NCBI RefSeq assembly: GCF_006783905.1
Contig: NZ_VFPE01000001.1
Location: 682,001 to 746,000, forward strand
From: Microbacterium kyungheense
Lineage (GTDB): Bacteria; Actinomycetota; Actinomycetes; Actinomycetales; Microbacteriaceae
Reading direction: 5' to 3'
Length of the DNA stretch: 64,000 nt
Shown: positions 1 to 15,000 of the stretch, one piece after another
Numbering within the stretch: position 1 is the first letter of the stretch
Layout: every line of letters begins with the position of its first letter
The notes under the pieces: model-generated
What the model was told of the DNA's origin: nothing
The model's input: the letters and a program-made list of their open reading frames with translations, nothing else
The model's database searches: none
Position numbers and translations under genes: made by a program

Positions 1-3000
1 CGGATGCCGGCGACCTGGGCGTCGGCGCCTCGTTCGCGCTCGCCGCGGTGACCGCCGGCACGCTCGCCGAGCTGGCGGACGGCTCGGTCCTCAGCGGCGC
101 GACGGACCTCACCGTGATGGCGGCCGGCGACCTCGAGGTGCGCAGCGAAGCCCGCATGGGAGCCGCGGGCGGCAAGGTCGCCGTGGCACCGGCAGTGGCG
201 GTCACGCTCGCCACTCCGACCACCAGCGCCCGCATCGGCACCGCTGCGGCCGCGACCACCGTCAGCGGGGCGCTGTCGCTGTTCGCGTCGCAGCGCGCCG
301 TCGCGGCGTCCACCGCCGGAGCGATCGTCGTCGGCGCCGGCACCGCCGGGGTCGGGGTCTCGCTGGCGCTGACGATCGCCGACGTCGCCGGTGGGGTCGA
401 GCTCGCCCGCAGCATCGTCGCGGCCAGCGCCACCCTCGAGACGCGCATGCTGTCGACGACGACCTCGACGTCCTCGGCCTCGACGAGTGGCGCGCCCGAG
501 AACGGTGCGGACTCGTCCGACCCGGCGAACCCGGGCGGCGCCGCCGGATCGGGCGTGGACGATGCCGTCGCCGCAGAGCGCGCGCATGCCGGCGCCACCT
601 CCACCGCGCACGGCGGGGCGGGCACCGGAAGCGCCACGACGCCGAAGGCCGAGTCGTCGGCCGGCGGAGTGAACGCCGCGGCGGCGGTCGCGGTCACGCT
701 GGCGACCGTCGGCAACCGCGTGCACCTCACACCGGGGGTGAGCCTCACCGCGACCGGAGCGGTGATCCTCCTCGCCCGCGCCGACACCGACGCGTCCTCG
801 TCGGCGGACGGCTCGGCGTCGCAGGGCGCGGACGCCACGATCGGCGCCGCGGTCGCGATCACCCTCGCCACGGTTAGCAACATCTCCGAGCTCGGAGCGG
901 GTGCCGCCATCGGGGCCGCGAGCCTGCAGGTGCGCGCCGACGCCTCCGCCCCGGGGGGAGACGACGTCTCGACCTTCGGCTCACGCTCGGTGGCGGGTGC
1001 CGGCGGTGGCAAGGTGTCGGTCGCAGGCTCGTTCGCCCTCGCGGTCGTCACGCACACCACCCGCGCGGCTCTCGCCGGCGCGGTGACGCTGGCCGCGGGC
1101 GACGCGACGGTGGTCGCCGGAAGCCGCACAGCCACGACGGCGACAGCGCTTCCCGCGGGTGCAGGCGTCACCGCCGCAGGCGACCTGGGCGTCGGCGCCT
1201 CGGTGGCGCTGGCCCTGGTGACGCAGTCCACCGCCGCGGAGCTGTCGGACGGCGGCACGCTGACCGGCGCACGCGATCTCACGCTCTCGGCCGACGGCCG
1301 CGGCGAGGCCGGTGCCGAAGCACGCATGGGTGCGCGCGGCGGCGACATCGCGCTGGCGCCCGCGGTCGCGGTGACCCTGTCGACCGTGTCGACGACCGCG
1401 CGTGTCGGCACCGGTGCGCTGCTGACGCTGGCCGGCTCGCTCATCGCCACGGCCACGCAGCGGGCGACGGCGACCACCATCGGATCGTCGCAGGTGCTCG
1501 CGGCGGGTGATGCCGGCATCGGGCTGTCTCTCGCGCTGACGATCGCGCAGCACGCGGTGACCGCGGTGCTCTCGCGCAGCGCCTCGGCCGCCGTGGCGGC
1601 GCAGCTGCAGGCGACGAGCGTGTCGACGTCGTCCTCGACCGCATCCGCGTCCGCGGCAGGCGCGCCCGAGAACTCCGGCGGCGGCACCGCCGGCACGGGC
1701 GTCGATCAGGCGGTCGAGAGCCAGCGCGCCCACGCGTCCAGCACGTCGACCGCGAACGGCGGAGCGGGCGCGGGCAGCACGGCCGCTCCCAGCGCGGCGT
1801 CGTCCCAGGGCGGCGTCAACGCCGCGGCGGCGGTCGCCGTGACCCTCGCCGACGTGCGCGCGGAATCCTCGCTCGCCGCGGGCGTCGTCCTGGCCTCCGC
1901 GGGAACGGTCAGCCTGGTCACCGGCGCGAACACCGATGCGTCCTCGTCGGCGGACGGCTCGGCGTCGCAGGGCTCCGACGCCACGATCGGCGCCGCCGTG
2001 GCACTCACGTTGGCCGACGTGGTGAACCGCGCGGTAGTGCCGGTGGGTGCCACGGTCGCCGCGCAGGCGCTCACGACGACGGCGACCGTCGTCGCCGACG
2101 GTGACGACGTCTCGACCTTCGGCGCACGGTCGGTCGCCGGCGCGGGCGGCGGCAGCGTGTCGGTCGCGGGCTCGTTCGCGCTCGCGGTCGTGAATCACAC
2201 CGTGAGCGCCGGGATCGACGGGACGGCGACTCTCACCGGGGGCGCCCTCACCTCGAACGCCGTCGCCCGCACGGCGACCACCGTGGCGGCGCTTCCGGCA
2301 GGCGCCGGTGTGACGGATGCCGGCGACCTGGGCTTCGGGGCATCCGTCGCCCTCGCCGTCGTCACGGCGCGCACGCTCGCCCACATCGCCGACGGTGCGA
2401 CCGTCACCGGCGCCGGCTCGGTGACGCTGCTCGCCTCGGGCCGCAGCACCACCTCGGCGGAGGCGCGCATGGGCGCCTCGGGCGGGGACGTCGCCCTGTC
2501 GCCGGCCGTGGCCGTCGCCCTTTCGACCGTGACCTCGACCGCGCGCATCGGCACGGGTGCGCTGCTCACCGTGACCGGCGCCGTCGACGTGGATGCGGTG
2601 CTGGAGTCCTCGACCCTGGGGACCGCCTCGTCGTCGGCGCTGGGGGCCGGTGACGCGGCGGTGGGGCTCGGGGTGGCGCTCGCGATCGCGAACGACTCGT
2701 CGCTGACAGAGCTCGCCCGCAGCGTCACCGCCGACGCCGTGACCCTGGCGACGTTCCTCACGTCGACGGCCACGTCGACCGCGACAGCGTCCGCGGGCGG
2801 GGCGCCCGAGAATCCGGCGGACTCGGGCGACGCCGCCAACCCCGGCGGCGCGGGCGGGACCGGCGTCGACCAGGCGGTGGCCGCCGAGCGCGCGCACGCG
2901 GACGGCGTGGCGACCGCGAACGGCGGGTCGGCGAGCGGCGCCGCCGCCACTCCGAAGGCGGAGTCGTCTCAGGGTGGCGTGAACGCCGCCGCCGCCGTCG

Positions 3001-6000
3001 CGGTGACGCTCACCACGGCGCGCGCCGAGTCGCAGCTCACGGCCGGAGTGACCGTCACCTCGGCGGGTCTCGTCTCGCTGGCCTCGCTCGCCAACGTCGA
3101 TGCCGCGTCGATCGCCGACGGCTCCGCGTCGCAGGGCGCGGACGCGACCATCGGCGCCGCGGTCGCCCTCACCCTCGCGGACGTGGTCAACAGGTCGCTC
3201 GTCCCGGCCGGAGCGACGGTCGCGGCGCACGACCTGACGCTGCAGACGGGCGTGCAGCCCTCCGGCACCGACACCGTCTCGACCTTCGGCGCACGATCGG
3301 TCGCCGGAGCGGGCGGCGGCAAGGTGTCGGTCGCGGGATCGTTCGCCCTCGCCGTCGTCACCCACACCACCCTCTCGGCCCTCGACGGCGGCGCCTCCCT
3401 CACCGGCGGCGATGCCAGGGTCACCGCAGCGAGCGCCGTGTCGTCGACCGTCGCGGCGCTGCCCGCCGGTGCGGGGGTCACCGCCGCGGGCGACCTGGGC
3501 GTCGGAGCATCCGTCGCCCTCAACCTCGTCACCGACCGCACCACGGCGCAGGTGTCGACCGGCGCGACGATCAGCGGTGCCCGAGACCTCACCCTCGCAG
3601 CGACGGCGGACTCGGCGTCCGCGACCGAGGCCCGCATGGGCGCCTCGGGCGGCGACGTCGCGCTCTCGCCGGCCGTCGCCGTGACCCTGTCGAGCGTCGC
3701 CACGTCGGTGGTGCTCGGATCCGGCGCGTCGATCGGCCTGGCGCGGAGCCTGTCGGCCACCGCCACGCAGAAGGCGCGCGCGGCGACCACCGCATCGGCC
3801 GCGGTGCTGGGCGCCGGGGACGCCGGCATCGGCGTCGGCCTGGCTCTGACGATCAGCGACCACACCGTCGCGGCGCGGCTCGCCCGCAACGTCACCGCCG
3901 CCATGGATGCGAGCCTCCGTGCTTTCGGCGTCTCGTCCTCGTCGGCGACCGCTTCTGCCTCGGCGGCGGGCGCGCCGGAGAACGCGGGCGGCGGGGGAGG
4001 GGCCGGTGGCGGCGTCGACCAGGCGGTGGAAGCCGAGCGCTCGCACGCCTCTGCCACCTCCGCCGCCAACGGCGGCGCGGCCGCCGCGGGCTCCTCGGCG
4101 CCGGCGGCGGAGTCGTCGCAGGGCGGCGTGAACGCCGCCGCGGCGGTCGCGGTGACCCTCGCGACGGTCACCGCCGAGGCGGCGGTCGCCTCGGGCGTCG
4201 TGCTGACCGCCGGAGGAACGGCGATGCTGGCCTCGAGTGCGAACACGGATGCCGCGTCCTCGGCCGACGGCTCGGCCTCGCAGGGCGCCGACGCGACGAT
4301 CGGGGCCGCGGTCGCGATCACCCTCGCGAACGTGGTCAACCGCGCCGCCGTGCCCGCCGACGTCAGCGTGAACGCGCACGACCTCATCGTGTCGGCCGGC
4401 GTCACCGCCGACGGCGCCGACCAGACGTCGACGGTCTCGGCGCAGTCGGTCGCGGGGGCGGGTGGCGGCGATGTCTCCGTCGCAGGCTCCTTCGCCCTGG
4501 CCGTCGTCAACCACCTCACCCGCGCGGCCGTCGACGGCAGCGTCATCCTCACGGGCGGCGACGCGGCCGTCACCGCCGCGAGCGCCGTGTCGAGCACTGT
4601 GAAGGCCCTGCCCGCAGGCGCCGGCGTGACCGACGCGGGCGACCTCGGGTTCGGGGCCTCCATCGCGCTGAACCTGATCACCGACAGGACTCTCGCAGAG
4701 CTCGCCGACGGCGCGACGCTCACCGGTGCGCGTCACCTGACGCTCAGCGCCACTGCGAGCGACACCGCCGTGACCGAAGCGCGGATGGGCGCCGCCGGCG
4801 GAGATGTCGCGCTGTCGCCGGCGGTGGCCGTGACCCTCTCGAACGTCACGACCTCGACCCGGGTCGGCACCGGCGGACTGTTGTCGCTGAGCGGGTCGCT
4901 CACCTCGGCCGCCACGCAGAAGGCCGCAGCCGGCACCACGGCGTCGGCGGCCGTGCTCGGCGCCGGAGATGCGGGCGTCGGAGTCGGGCTCGCGCTGACG
5001 ATCGCGAACCACTCCGCGTTCGCAGACCTGCGCCGCTCTCTGACCGCGGGCGCCGACGTGACCCTGAAGTCGTCCAGCGTGTCGTCGTCCTCCGCGACGG
5101 CTTCCGCCTCGGCCGCGGGAGCGCCCGAGAACAGCGCCGGAGGCGGAGGCCAGGGCGCCGGCGTCGACCAGGCGATCGCCGCCGAGCGCGCGCACGCCGA
5201 CTCCACCGCCACCGCGAACGGCGGCGAAGGTGCAGGGACGGCGACCGCCCCCAAGGCCGAATCGTCACAGGGCGGCGTGAACGTCGCGGCGGCCGTGGCG
5301 ATCACGCTCGCCACGGTGCGCGCCGAGACCCGCGTCGGCCCGTCGATCGCCGTGACCGCGACCGGCACCGTCATGTTCGCGAGCGCCGCGAACACCGATG
5401 CCGCGTCCTCGGCGGACGGTTCGGCCTCGCAAGGGTCCGACGCGACCATCGGCGCCGCGGTGGCGATCACCCTCGCAGACGTGACCAACCGCGCGGACGT
5501 GCCGGGCGATGTGACCGTCGGCGCGCACGACCTGATCCTCTCGTCCACCGTGGCCGTCGACGGCGCCGACCAGACGTCGACGATCTCGGCCCGGTCGGTC
5601 GCCGGCGCGGGTGGCGGCGACGTGTCGGTCGCGGGGTCGTTCGCCCTCGCCGTCGTGAACCACCTCACGCGCGCCGCCATCGACGGCACCGTCGCACTCA
5701 CCGGCGGCGACGCGGCGATCACCGCCGCGAGCGCCGTCTCGAGCACCGTCACGGCGCTCCCGGCCGGCGAGGGCGTGACCGGCGCGGGCGACCTGGGGTT
5801 CGGGGCATCCGTCGCGCTGAACCTCATCACCGGCAAGACGAGCGCCGAGGTCGCGGACGGCGGCGTGCTCACCGGAGCGCGCCACCTGACGCTCACGGCG
5901 ACGGCGGTCGACAGCGGCAGCACCGAGGCGCGCATGGGCGCGAAGGGCGGCGACGTCGCCCTGGCTCCTGCCGTCGCCGTGACGCTCTCGAACGTCACCA

Positions 6001-9000
6001 CCTGGACGCGCATCGGCGCCGGCTCGCTCACGATCGCCGGCAGCCTCACGATGATCGCGACGCAGACGGCGGCGGCGTCCTCGACCGCCACCTCGGCCGT
6101 GTCCGCCGCAGCGGATGCGGCGATCGGCGTCGCCCTCGGCCTCACGATCGCCAACCACACCGTCACGAGCGCCCTCGGCCGCAACGTCACCGCCGGGGCG
6201 GACGTGTCGCTCCGGGCGGTCGGCATCTCGTCGTCGGCCTCGTCTGCCACCGCGTCGGCCGCCGGAGCGCCGGAATCGGCCGGAGGCGGCGGCAGCGCGG
6301 GCTCGGGTGTCGCGGATGCCGTCGAGACGGAGCGTGCGCACGCCGGGGCGGCCTCGACCGCGAACGGCGGCGAGGGCGCCGGCGCGGCCACCGCGCCTGC
6401 CCCCGAGTCGTCGCAGGGCGAGGTGAACGCCGCCGCGGGAGTGGCCATCACCCTCGCGACGGTGCGTGCCGAGACGATCGTCGAACCCGGCGTCTCGACG
6501 ATCACCGCTGCCGGAACGGCCGCGTTCGCGAGCTCTGCCAACACGGACGCCTCGTCGTCGGCCGACGGGTCGGCCTCTCAGGGATCCGACGCGACCATCG
6601 GCGCGGCCGTGGCGATCACCCTCGCCGACGTCGTGAACCGCGCGACCGTGCCCGCGACGATGACGGTCACGGCGCACCACCTGCTCGTCTCGGCGACGGT
6701 CACCCCGAACGGGGCGGACCAGGTCTCGACCATCTCGGCGCGGTCGGTCGCGGGTGCCGGTGGCGGCGACGTGTCGGTCGCCGGGTCGTTCGCCCTCGCC
6801 GTCGTCAACCACCGCACGCGCGCGGGCGTGGACGGCACCGTCGTCCTCACCGGCGGCGATGCGGCTCTCACCGCGGTCAGCTCGGTGGCGAGCACCGTCC
6901 GCGCCCTCCCGGCGGGCGAAGGCGTCACCGGCGCGGGCGATCTCGGGTTCGGGGCATCCGTCGCACTCAACCTCATCACCGACAAGACGACGGCCGACAT
7001 CGCCGACGGCGTCAGCCTGACCGGGGCACGGCACGTCACGCTGACGGCGACGGCCGCCGACGCCGCGGTGACCGAGGCGCGCATGGGCGCTGCCGGGGGC
7101 GATGTCGCGCTGGCGCCCGCGGTCGCGATCACCCTGTCGAACGTCACGACGTCCACACGCATCGGCGCCGGCTCGCTCACCCTCGGCGGCAGCCTGACGA
7201 TGGCGGCGACGCAGAAAGCGTCGGCGGCCACCACGGGATCCTCCGCCGTGCTGGGAGCAGCGGATGCCGCCATCGGCGTCTCGCTCGCGCTCACTGTCGC
7301 GAACCACGTCGTGACGACTGCCCTCGGCCGGAACGTCACCGCCGGGGCCGACGTGTCGCTGAGGGCGTCGAGCGTCTCGGTGTCGTCGGCGACCGCCGCC
7401 GCCTCCGCCGCGGGTGCGCCCGAGAACGACGAGGACTCGGACGATCCCGCGAACCCCGGCGGCGCATCGGGGACCGGCGTCAACGAGCTCGCCGCGAGCG
7501 AGCGGGCGCATGCCGACTCCGTCGCGACCGCCAACGGCGGCGACGACTCGGGCGACCAGGCCGCTCCGCAGGCCGAATCGAGCGAGGGCCCGGTCAACGT
7601 GGCGGCAGCCATCGCCATCACCGTGGCGACCGTCACGGCTCGCACGATCGTCGAGCCCGCGGTCACGGCGGTCACCGCCGCCGCGACGGTCGCGCTCACC
7701 ACGAGCGCCAACACCGATGCGACATCGTCCGCCGACGGATCGGCGGCCGGCGACGGGGACGCGACGATCGGCGCGGCCGTCGCGCTGACCCTCGCGAACG
7801 TCACGAACGCGGCCGATGTGCCCGCCACGCTGACCCTGCGGGCGCACGACCTGATCGTCAGCGCGACCGTGACGGCCGACGGCGCCGACACCACGGCGAC
7901 CATGGGTGCGCAGGCCGTCTCGGGCGCCGGCGGCGGCAAGATCTCGGTCGCAGGCTCGTTCGCGCTCGCCGTCGTCAACCACACCACGCGCGCGGGCGTC
8001 GACGGCACCGTGATCCTCACCGGCGGCGACGCCGCTCTCACCGCGACGAGCTCCGTGGCGAGCACGGTCAAGGCCCTGCCGCACGACGACGGCGTGATCG
8101 CCACGGGTGACGCGGGGATCGGGGCATCCGTCGCGCTGAACCTCATCACCGACCGCACGAGCGCCGAGGTCTCGGACGACGTGAGCCTCACCGGCGCCCG
8201 CAACCTCACCCTCACCGCGACGGCCGCCGACGCCGCGGTGACCGAGGCGCGCATGGGCGCGAAGGGCGGCGATGTCGCTCTCGCCCCCGCCGTCGCCGTG
8301 ACGCTCTCGAACGTCACGACTCGGACGCGGATCGGCACGGGCGCGCTGAGCCTCGGGGGCAGCCTCACGATGGCCGCCACCCAGAAGGCCGCGGCGGCCA
8401 CGACGGCGTCGTCGGCGGTGCTGGATGCCGCGGATGCCGCGATCGGCGTCGCACTCGCGCTGACGATCGCGAACCACGGCGCCACCAGCGCACTCGCGCG
8501 CAACGTCACCGCGGGCGCCGACGTCGTGCTGCGCGCGTCCAGCATCTCCGTCTCCAGCGCCCTGGCGTCGGCGTCTGCGGCGGGCGCGCCCGAGAACGAG
8601 GACTCCGGCGACCCGGGCAACCCGGGCGGCGGATCGGGCAGCGGCGTCGACCAGCTCGCGCAGAACGAGCGCGACCACGCCGACAGCGTCTCGACCGCGA
8701 ACGGCGGCGCGGACTCCGGCACCACCGCCAACCCGAGCGCCGAGACGAGCGACGGGCCGGTCAGCGTCGCCGCCGCCGTGGGCATCGTCGTGGCGACGGT
8801 CCGCTCCGAGACGATCGTCGAGCCGACGGTGAACGCGATCACCGCAGCCGGTGCCGTGGTGCTCGCCACGAGCGTCAACACCGACGCCCGCTCGGGCGGC
8901 GACGGATCGGCCGCCGGCGACGGCGACGCGACGATCGGTGCCGGTGTCGCGCTCACCTTCTCGCGCACGACCAACCGTGCGACCGTTCCGGCGTTCCTCA

Positions 9001-12000
9001 CGGTGACGGCGCACGACGTCACGCTGACGGCCACCGTGACCGCCGAGGGCGCGGACGTCACCTCCACGTTCGGCGCTGCCGCCTCGTCGGGCGCCGCCGG
9101 CGGCAACGTGTCGGTCGCGGGGTCCGTCGCCATCGCGATCGTCACCACCGACACCGTCGCGGCCGTCGAGGGCACGCTGGTCCTCACCGGCGGCGACGTC
9201 ACGCTCCTGGGTCGCAGCGCCGTGGCCGGCACGGTGGCCGCGCTCCCCGTGGGCGACGGCGCCTCGGGCACGGGCGATGCGGGGGTCGGAGCATCCTTCG
9301 CCCTCACGCTCGACACGCATCGCACCTCGGCGCTCATCGCCGACGACGTGTCGATCACGGGCGCCCGCGACGTGAGCCTCACGGCCGAAGCCCGCGACGC
9401 GACGACGACCGAGGCCCGCATGGGCGCCAAGGGCGGCGGCGTCGCGATCGCGCCGGCTGTCGCCATCGCGCTGTCGAACGTCACGACCCTCGCGCGGATC
9501 GGCACCGGAGTGCTGGTGACCACCGGCGACGTTCTGATCCGCGCCACCCAGCACGCGTCGGCCGAGAACGCGGCCTCGGCCGCCGCCATCGCCTCCGACG
9601 ACGCGGCCGTGGGCGTGGGCCTCGCGCTCACGATCGCCAACCACACGGTGACGGCGATGCTCGGCCGCAACACCACCGCCGGCGGCGATCTCACGATGCA
9701 GGCCTTCAGCTGGTCGCGCTCCAGCGCCCTGGCGGCCGCGTCCGCGGCCGGCGCCCCCGAGAACGATGAGGACGCCGGCACCGGCGACCCGGCCAACGAG
9801 GGCGGCGCCGCCGGCACGGGCGTCGACGAGCAGGTGGGCGGTCAGCGCGACTACGCCGACCAGGTCGCCGGCGGCTACGGCGTCGACGGCTCCGGCGACG
9901 CCGAGACGCCCAGCGCAGAGACCAGTTCCGGACCCGTCAACGTCGCCGCGGCGATCGGCATCGTCATCGCGACGATCCGCGCCCGCTCGATCGTCGAACC
10001 GCAGGTCACCGACCTCACGGCGGGCGGCACCGCGACGCTCTCGTCCTCGCAGAACACCGACGCGGCCTCCGGCGGCGACGGCTCCGCCTCGCGCGGCGGC
10101 GACGCCGCCATCGGCGCCGGGGTCGCCATCACCTACGTCGACGTGGTGAACCGCTCGACGGTTCCGGCCACGCTCACCCTCCGCGCGACCTCCCTCGCGG
10201 TGCTCGCCACGATCACCCTCGACGGGGCCGACGACACCTCCACGATCCGCGCGGTCGCCTCGTCGGGCGCCGGCGGCGGCAAGGTCTCGGTCGCGGGTTC
10301 CGTGGCGCTCGGCCTGGTGTGGTTCGACACGCTGGCCGCCGTCTCGGGCACCGTGATCCTCTCCGGCGGCGACGCGACGCTCGGTGCCGGCAGCAAGATC
10401 GACACCACGGTCAAGGCGCTCGCCGCGGGCGAGGGGGTCGTCGCCACGGGCGACGCCGGCGTCGGGGCATCCTTCGCCCTCGCACTGGTGACCAGCGACA
10501 CGCACGCGCGCCTGGACGACGAGGTGTCGCTCACCGGAGCGAAGGACCTGACCGTCGCCGCCTCGTCGGTGAGCCGCACGACGACCGAGGCCAGCATGGG
10601 CGCGAAGGGCGGCGACGTCACCGTCACGCCGTCGATCGCGATCACGGTGTCCGACGTCAGCACCAGTGCGGTCATCGGGTCCCTCGCATCCGGCCCGATC
10701 GTCGTGACGGGCAACGTGCTCGTCTCGGCCATGCAGCACACCGCCGCGCACACGACGGCGAAGGCGGTGGCCACCGACGCGGGCGATGCCGCGGTCGGCG
10801 TGGCGATCGCCCTGAACTTCGCGTTCGACAGCGTCTTCGCCACCACGCGCCGCAGCGTCACCTCGGGCGGCTGGATGGCGTTCTCGGCCACCGGCTCCTC
10901 TCTCAACGGCGCGACCGCGAGCGCCTCCGCGAGCGGTGCGCCCGGCGAGTCGAGCGGCGACGCGCCCTCGGGCGGCGTCGACGGCCAGGTGCAGGAGCAG
11001 CGCGACTACGCGAACACCGCGAGCCTCGGACAGGGCGGCGCGGGCGTGCAGAACAGCGACAGCCCGTCCGCCTCCACGAGCGACGGCGGTGTGTCGGTCG
11101 CCGGTGCCGTCGCGCTCACCATCTCCGACGTGAGCTTCACGGCGTGGCTGCCCGCCGCCCTCGTGCTCGCTGCCGGAGGCCACGTGTGGCTCACCTCGTC
11201 GGCCCAGGTCGACGGCAGGGCCGAGGCCAGCGGCACGGCGCTCGCGCAGGACGACGCCGGCGTCGGCGCCGCGGTCGCCCTCAACCTCGCCTTCGTCGTC
11301 AACAACGCGTGGGTCCGCGACGATGCCGTCATCGCGGCGAACGGCTTCACCGCCGCCGCGCTCATGACGACGGTCGGCTCCGACACCACGCACGACTTCT
11401 CGGCGATCGCCGACGCCGGTGCGGGTTCCGACGACGTCGGGGTGGCGGGCGCGGTCGCCCTGAACATCGTGTTCGACAGCACCGAGGCCTGGATCCCGTC
11501 GAGCGCCCGCGTCGACTTCGGCACCGGCGACGTGCTGATCGCGGCCGAGAACCGCCGCACCGACACCGCCAAGGCGAGGGCCGACGCGACCGCGGGCGGC
11601 TCGAGCACCGGGGTCGGGGCATCCGTCGCGATCAACGTCATCTCGGACGACGTGACCCGCGCCGAGATCGAGGACGCGGCCGACGTCACCGGCGGGGCGA
11701 ACGTCACGGTGCGCGCCGACCACACCGACGCCGTGCTCAACGAGGTCACCGCCGGCTCCGAGGGCGGGACGGCGGTCAGCCCGGCGGTCGGCATCAACGT
11801 GGTGCTCCCCGTGGTGCTCGCGCGCATCGGCACGCCCGGCCCGCGGCCGTTCCTCGCGACCGGCACCGTCATGGTGCGGGCGACCCACTCCGGTTCGGTC
11901 ACCGTCGAGGGCGACGCGGATGCGGCGGGCGAGAGCGTCGCGATCGGCGCGATCATCGTCGTGAACGTCGCCGACATCGACGTGCGCGCGACGGTCGTCC

Positions 12001-15000
12001 GCGACATCACCGCGGGGGCCCTGTGGCTCATCGCCGCGACCGAGCTGCACGCGAGCGCCTCGGCCAAGGCGAGCGCGCGTGGCACGCTCGGCGGATCCGA
12101 GAGCGGCGGCGACGCCGAGAACGCCGACCAGCAGGCGCAGCAGCAGGTGAACGGCACCCCCGCCACCAGCGGCTTCGGCGGCACCCTGCCGTCGTCGAGC
12201 GACAGCGTCGCGCAGGGCAACAGCCAGGCGAGCGGCCAGTCCGGCCAGTCCAGCGACGGAGTGGGCGTCGCGGCCGCCGTCGCCGTGGACTGGGTCACCG
12301 TCGACAGCCTCGCCACCGTCGCCCCCGCACTCACGATCGTGGTCGACGGCGTCTTCGCGGTGCTCGCCTCGAACGAGACGGATGCCGCGGCCAAGGCCCT
12401 CGGCACCTCGTGGAGCATCGAGAACGACACCAACACCGTCGGCGCCGCCGTCGGCCTCAACGTCGCGACCGTCACCAACCGGGGCTCGATCGGCGCGGGC
12501 GCGGACGTGACCGCCGGGTCGGTCGCCGTCACGGGCCTCACACCCGTGAACGCGCGCAACGACTTCCAGGCGTGGGCGATCGCAGCGGCGGCCGGGCAGG
12601 GGGATGCGGTTGTCGCCGGATCCGTGGCGGTGCAGGTGCTCGTCCTCGTCAACGAGGCGGTCATCGGCGACGGCTCCACGCTCGTCGTCATAGGCGGCAT
12701 CTCGCTCGACGCCTCCGCCCCGATGGGCCTGCAGGGCCTCGCCGCATCGGCCGCGCTCACCACGAACGGCAGCGGCGTCGGCGCCGGCATCGTGGTGCAG
12801 TTCGTCGAGTCGACGACGCTCGCGCACATCGACTCGACCTTCGCCCGCCCGACCACCATCCAGGCCGGCGGTGCGATCATCGGCCGGGCGGCGGCATCCC
12901 TCGTCCCGCTCGCGGCGCCGGACGTGCCGCTCATCGACCTGCCCGCCTTCACCGGTGTCGCGCTCGGCGCGGCGCTGGGCGGCGGCGACGCGGGCGTCGG
13001 CGGATCGCTTGTGGTGAACGTCGTGAACCGGGCGACGCGCGCGTGGCTGGGTGACGCCGCATCGGTGAACCAGGGGATCGCCACGGGCGCCGCCCAGGAC
13101 CTGTCGTTCACCGCCTCCGACCAGACCGAGTTCGTCGACGTCGCCGGCGCGCTGGGAGCGAGCGCCGGAAGCGCAGGCGTCGGCTTCGCCCTCGTCGTCA
13201 GCGTGCAGAACAAGGATGTGCGCGCCTCCGTGGGTCGCGGCGTCACGGCCGACCTCGGCGGCTCGGTCTGGCTGCTGGCGACTGCCGGCGAGAAGTTCAC
13301 GCAGATCGTCGCCGGCGGCGGCGTCGCCTCGGATGCCGGCATCGCGGGCTCGTTCGTCGTCCTGGTCGTGAACCAGGGGTCGGGCGCCCCGGGCACACGC
13401 GCCTACGTCGACAGCACCGCCGAGACGCCGACCGCGGTCCGCGCGCTCGGCTCGATGACGATCTCGGCCGCCGACCCGGTCGCCATGACCCTCTTCGCGG
13501 GTGCGATCGGCGCGGCCGGCACCGCCGGTCTCGGCCTCTCGTCGATCGTCTTCGTCCGGACGGGCATCGTGGACGCGTTCGCGGGGCCCGAGGCCGAACT
13601 GTGGGCCCGCGGCGGCATCGGCCTCACGGTGACCGCGACGCAGAGCGAGGATCTGTGGCTCGTCGCCGTGGGCGGCGGTGTCGGCGGCACCGCCGGCCTC
13701 GCGGGAGCGGCGACCGTGGGTGTGCAGAACAACACGACCCACGCACACCTCGACCGCAGCGTCACCGTCGACGGCGTCACGGCGGGCGGCTCCGCGGGCG
13801 TGCGCCTCGCCGCCACGGACGACACCACGCTGCGCGGCATCGCCGGTCAGCTCGCCGTGGGCGGCACCGCGGGCGTCGGTCTCGGCGCCGACGTCCAGGT
13901 CGTGAACAAGTCCACGCAGGCGTGGATCGCCCCGCAGACCCTCGTGACCGTGAGCGGCGACGTCACCGTCGATGCGACCTCGGGCGAGAAGGTCACGAGC
14001 GTGGCCGCCGGCGGCAGCGTCGGCGGAACGGCCGCCGTGTCGGCCAATGCCACGGTCTCGGTCTACACCATCGTGACGAAGGCGTTCGTCGGCGAGGTGT
14101 GCGGCGCCTCGGTCGCGAGCGAAGCTGCGTGCGCGGCATCCCGCTCGGTCGTCGTCGCCGGCGGCAGCGCCCGCATCTCGGCGAACGAGGTGCTGTCGAT
14201 GGACATCGTCGCGGGTTCCGTCGCCGTCAGCGGCACGGCGTCGGTGGGTCTCACGGCCGCGGTGCCGGTGCTCAAGAAGACCACCACCGCCTTCATCGGC
14301 GACCTGTCCCGCGTGACCGCGCTCGCCGGCGGCTCGGGACTGATGGGGACGCTCGGCGGCTACGACGTCCACTACATCGACACGCGGTTCAACCCGCAGA
14401 CGGCGATCATCGGCGGCGACCAGCTCGAGCTCGGCTACGTCCACGGCATCGAGAACGGGCAGCGCGTCTCGTACGAGACCGGTGGAGGCCAGGCCATCGT
14501 GGGCCTGACGCCGGGTGCCGCATACTTCGCCATCGTCGACGCGGCGTTCCCGACGCGGCTCCGCCTGACGGCGACATCCGGTGGCGCGCCGATCGCGCTG
14601 GCATCGCCCGCCCGGCCGGGGCAGTCGCACCGCATCTTCCCGACGGATCAGGCCACGGTGCCCGAGCGCAGCGCGCCGTACCTGACGCCGGCGATCGACG
14701 TCGACGGCGGCTCGAACACGGTGAACCTGCCGTACGACATGCCCAAGGACAAGGCCGACAACTCCGCGACGCCGCTGGTCACCGGCGATGCGGTGACCTA
14801 TACGGCCAACGGGGGAGCGCCGATCGGCGGTCTCGTCGACGGCGAGACGTACTACGTCGTCGTGACCGGCGCCCACAGCTTCCAGCTCGCCCGCACGAAG
14901 TGCCAGGCCGATCCGTCCGCCTCGGGCTGCAGCGGCACGCCGTTCGCGGTCATCGACCTCGACCCCGGCGCGGCGACGGGGCGCGCCCACAGCTTCGTAC

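Noticed and set aside
981..5195. 1404-codon open frame on the minus strand
   Set aside because: It is antisense to the tandem repeats of the giant gene, is Arg/Gly/Ala-rich and low in complexity, and reflects the lack of AT-rich stops in very GC-rich repeats.
9..11594. CRISPR array or satellite DNA
   Set aside because: Repeats are 1.16 kb, codon-phased and part of one open frame; there are no short direct repeats with spacers.
5265..14990. 3241-codon open frame on the minus strand
   Set aside because: It is a shadow of the giant gene: Arg/Asp/Gly-rich without hydrophobic core or known motif. The plus-strand frame has clear protein structure and a sorting signal.
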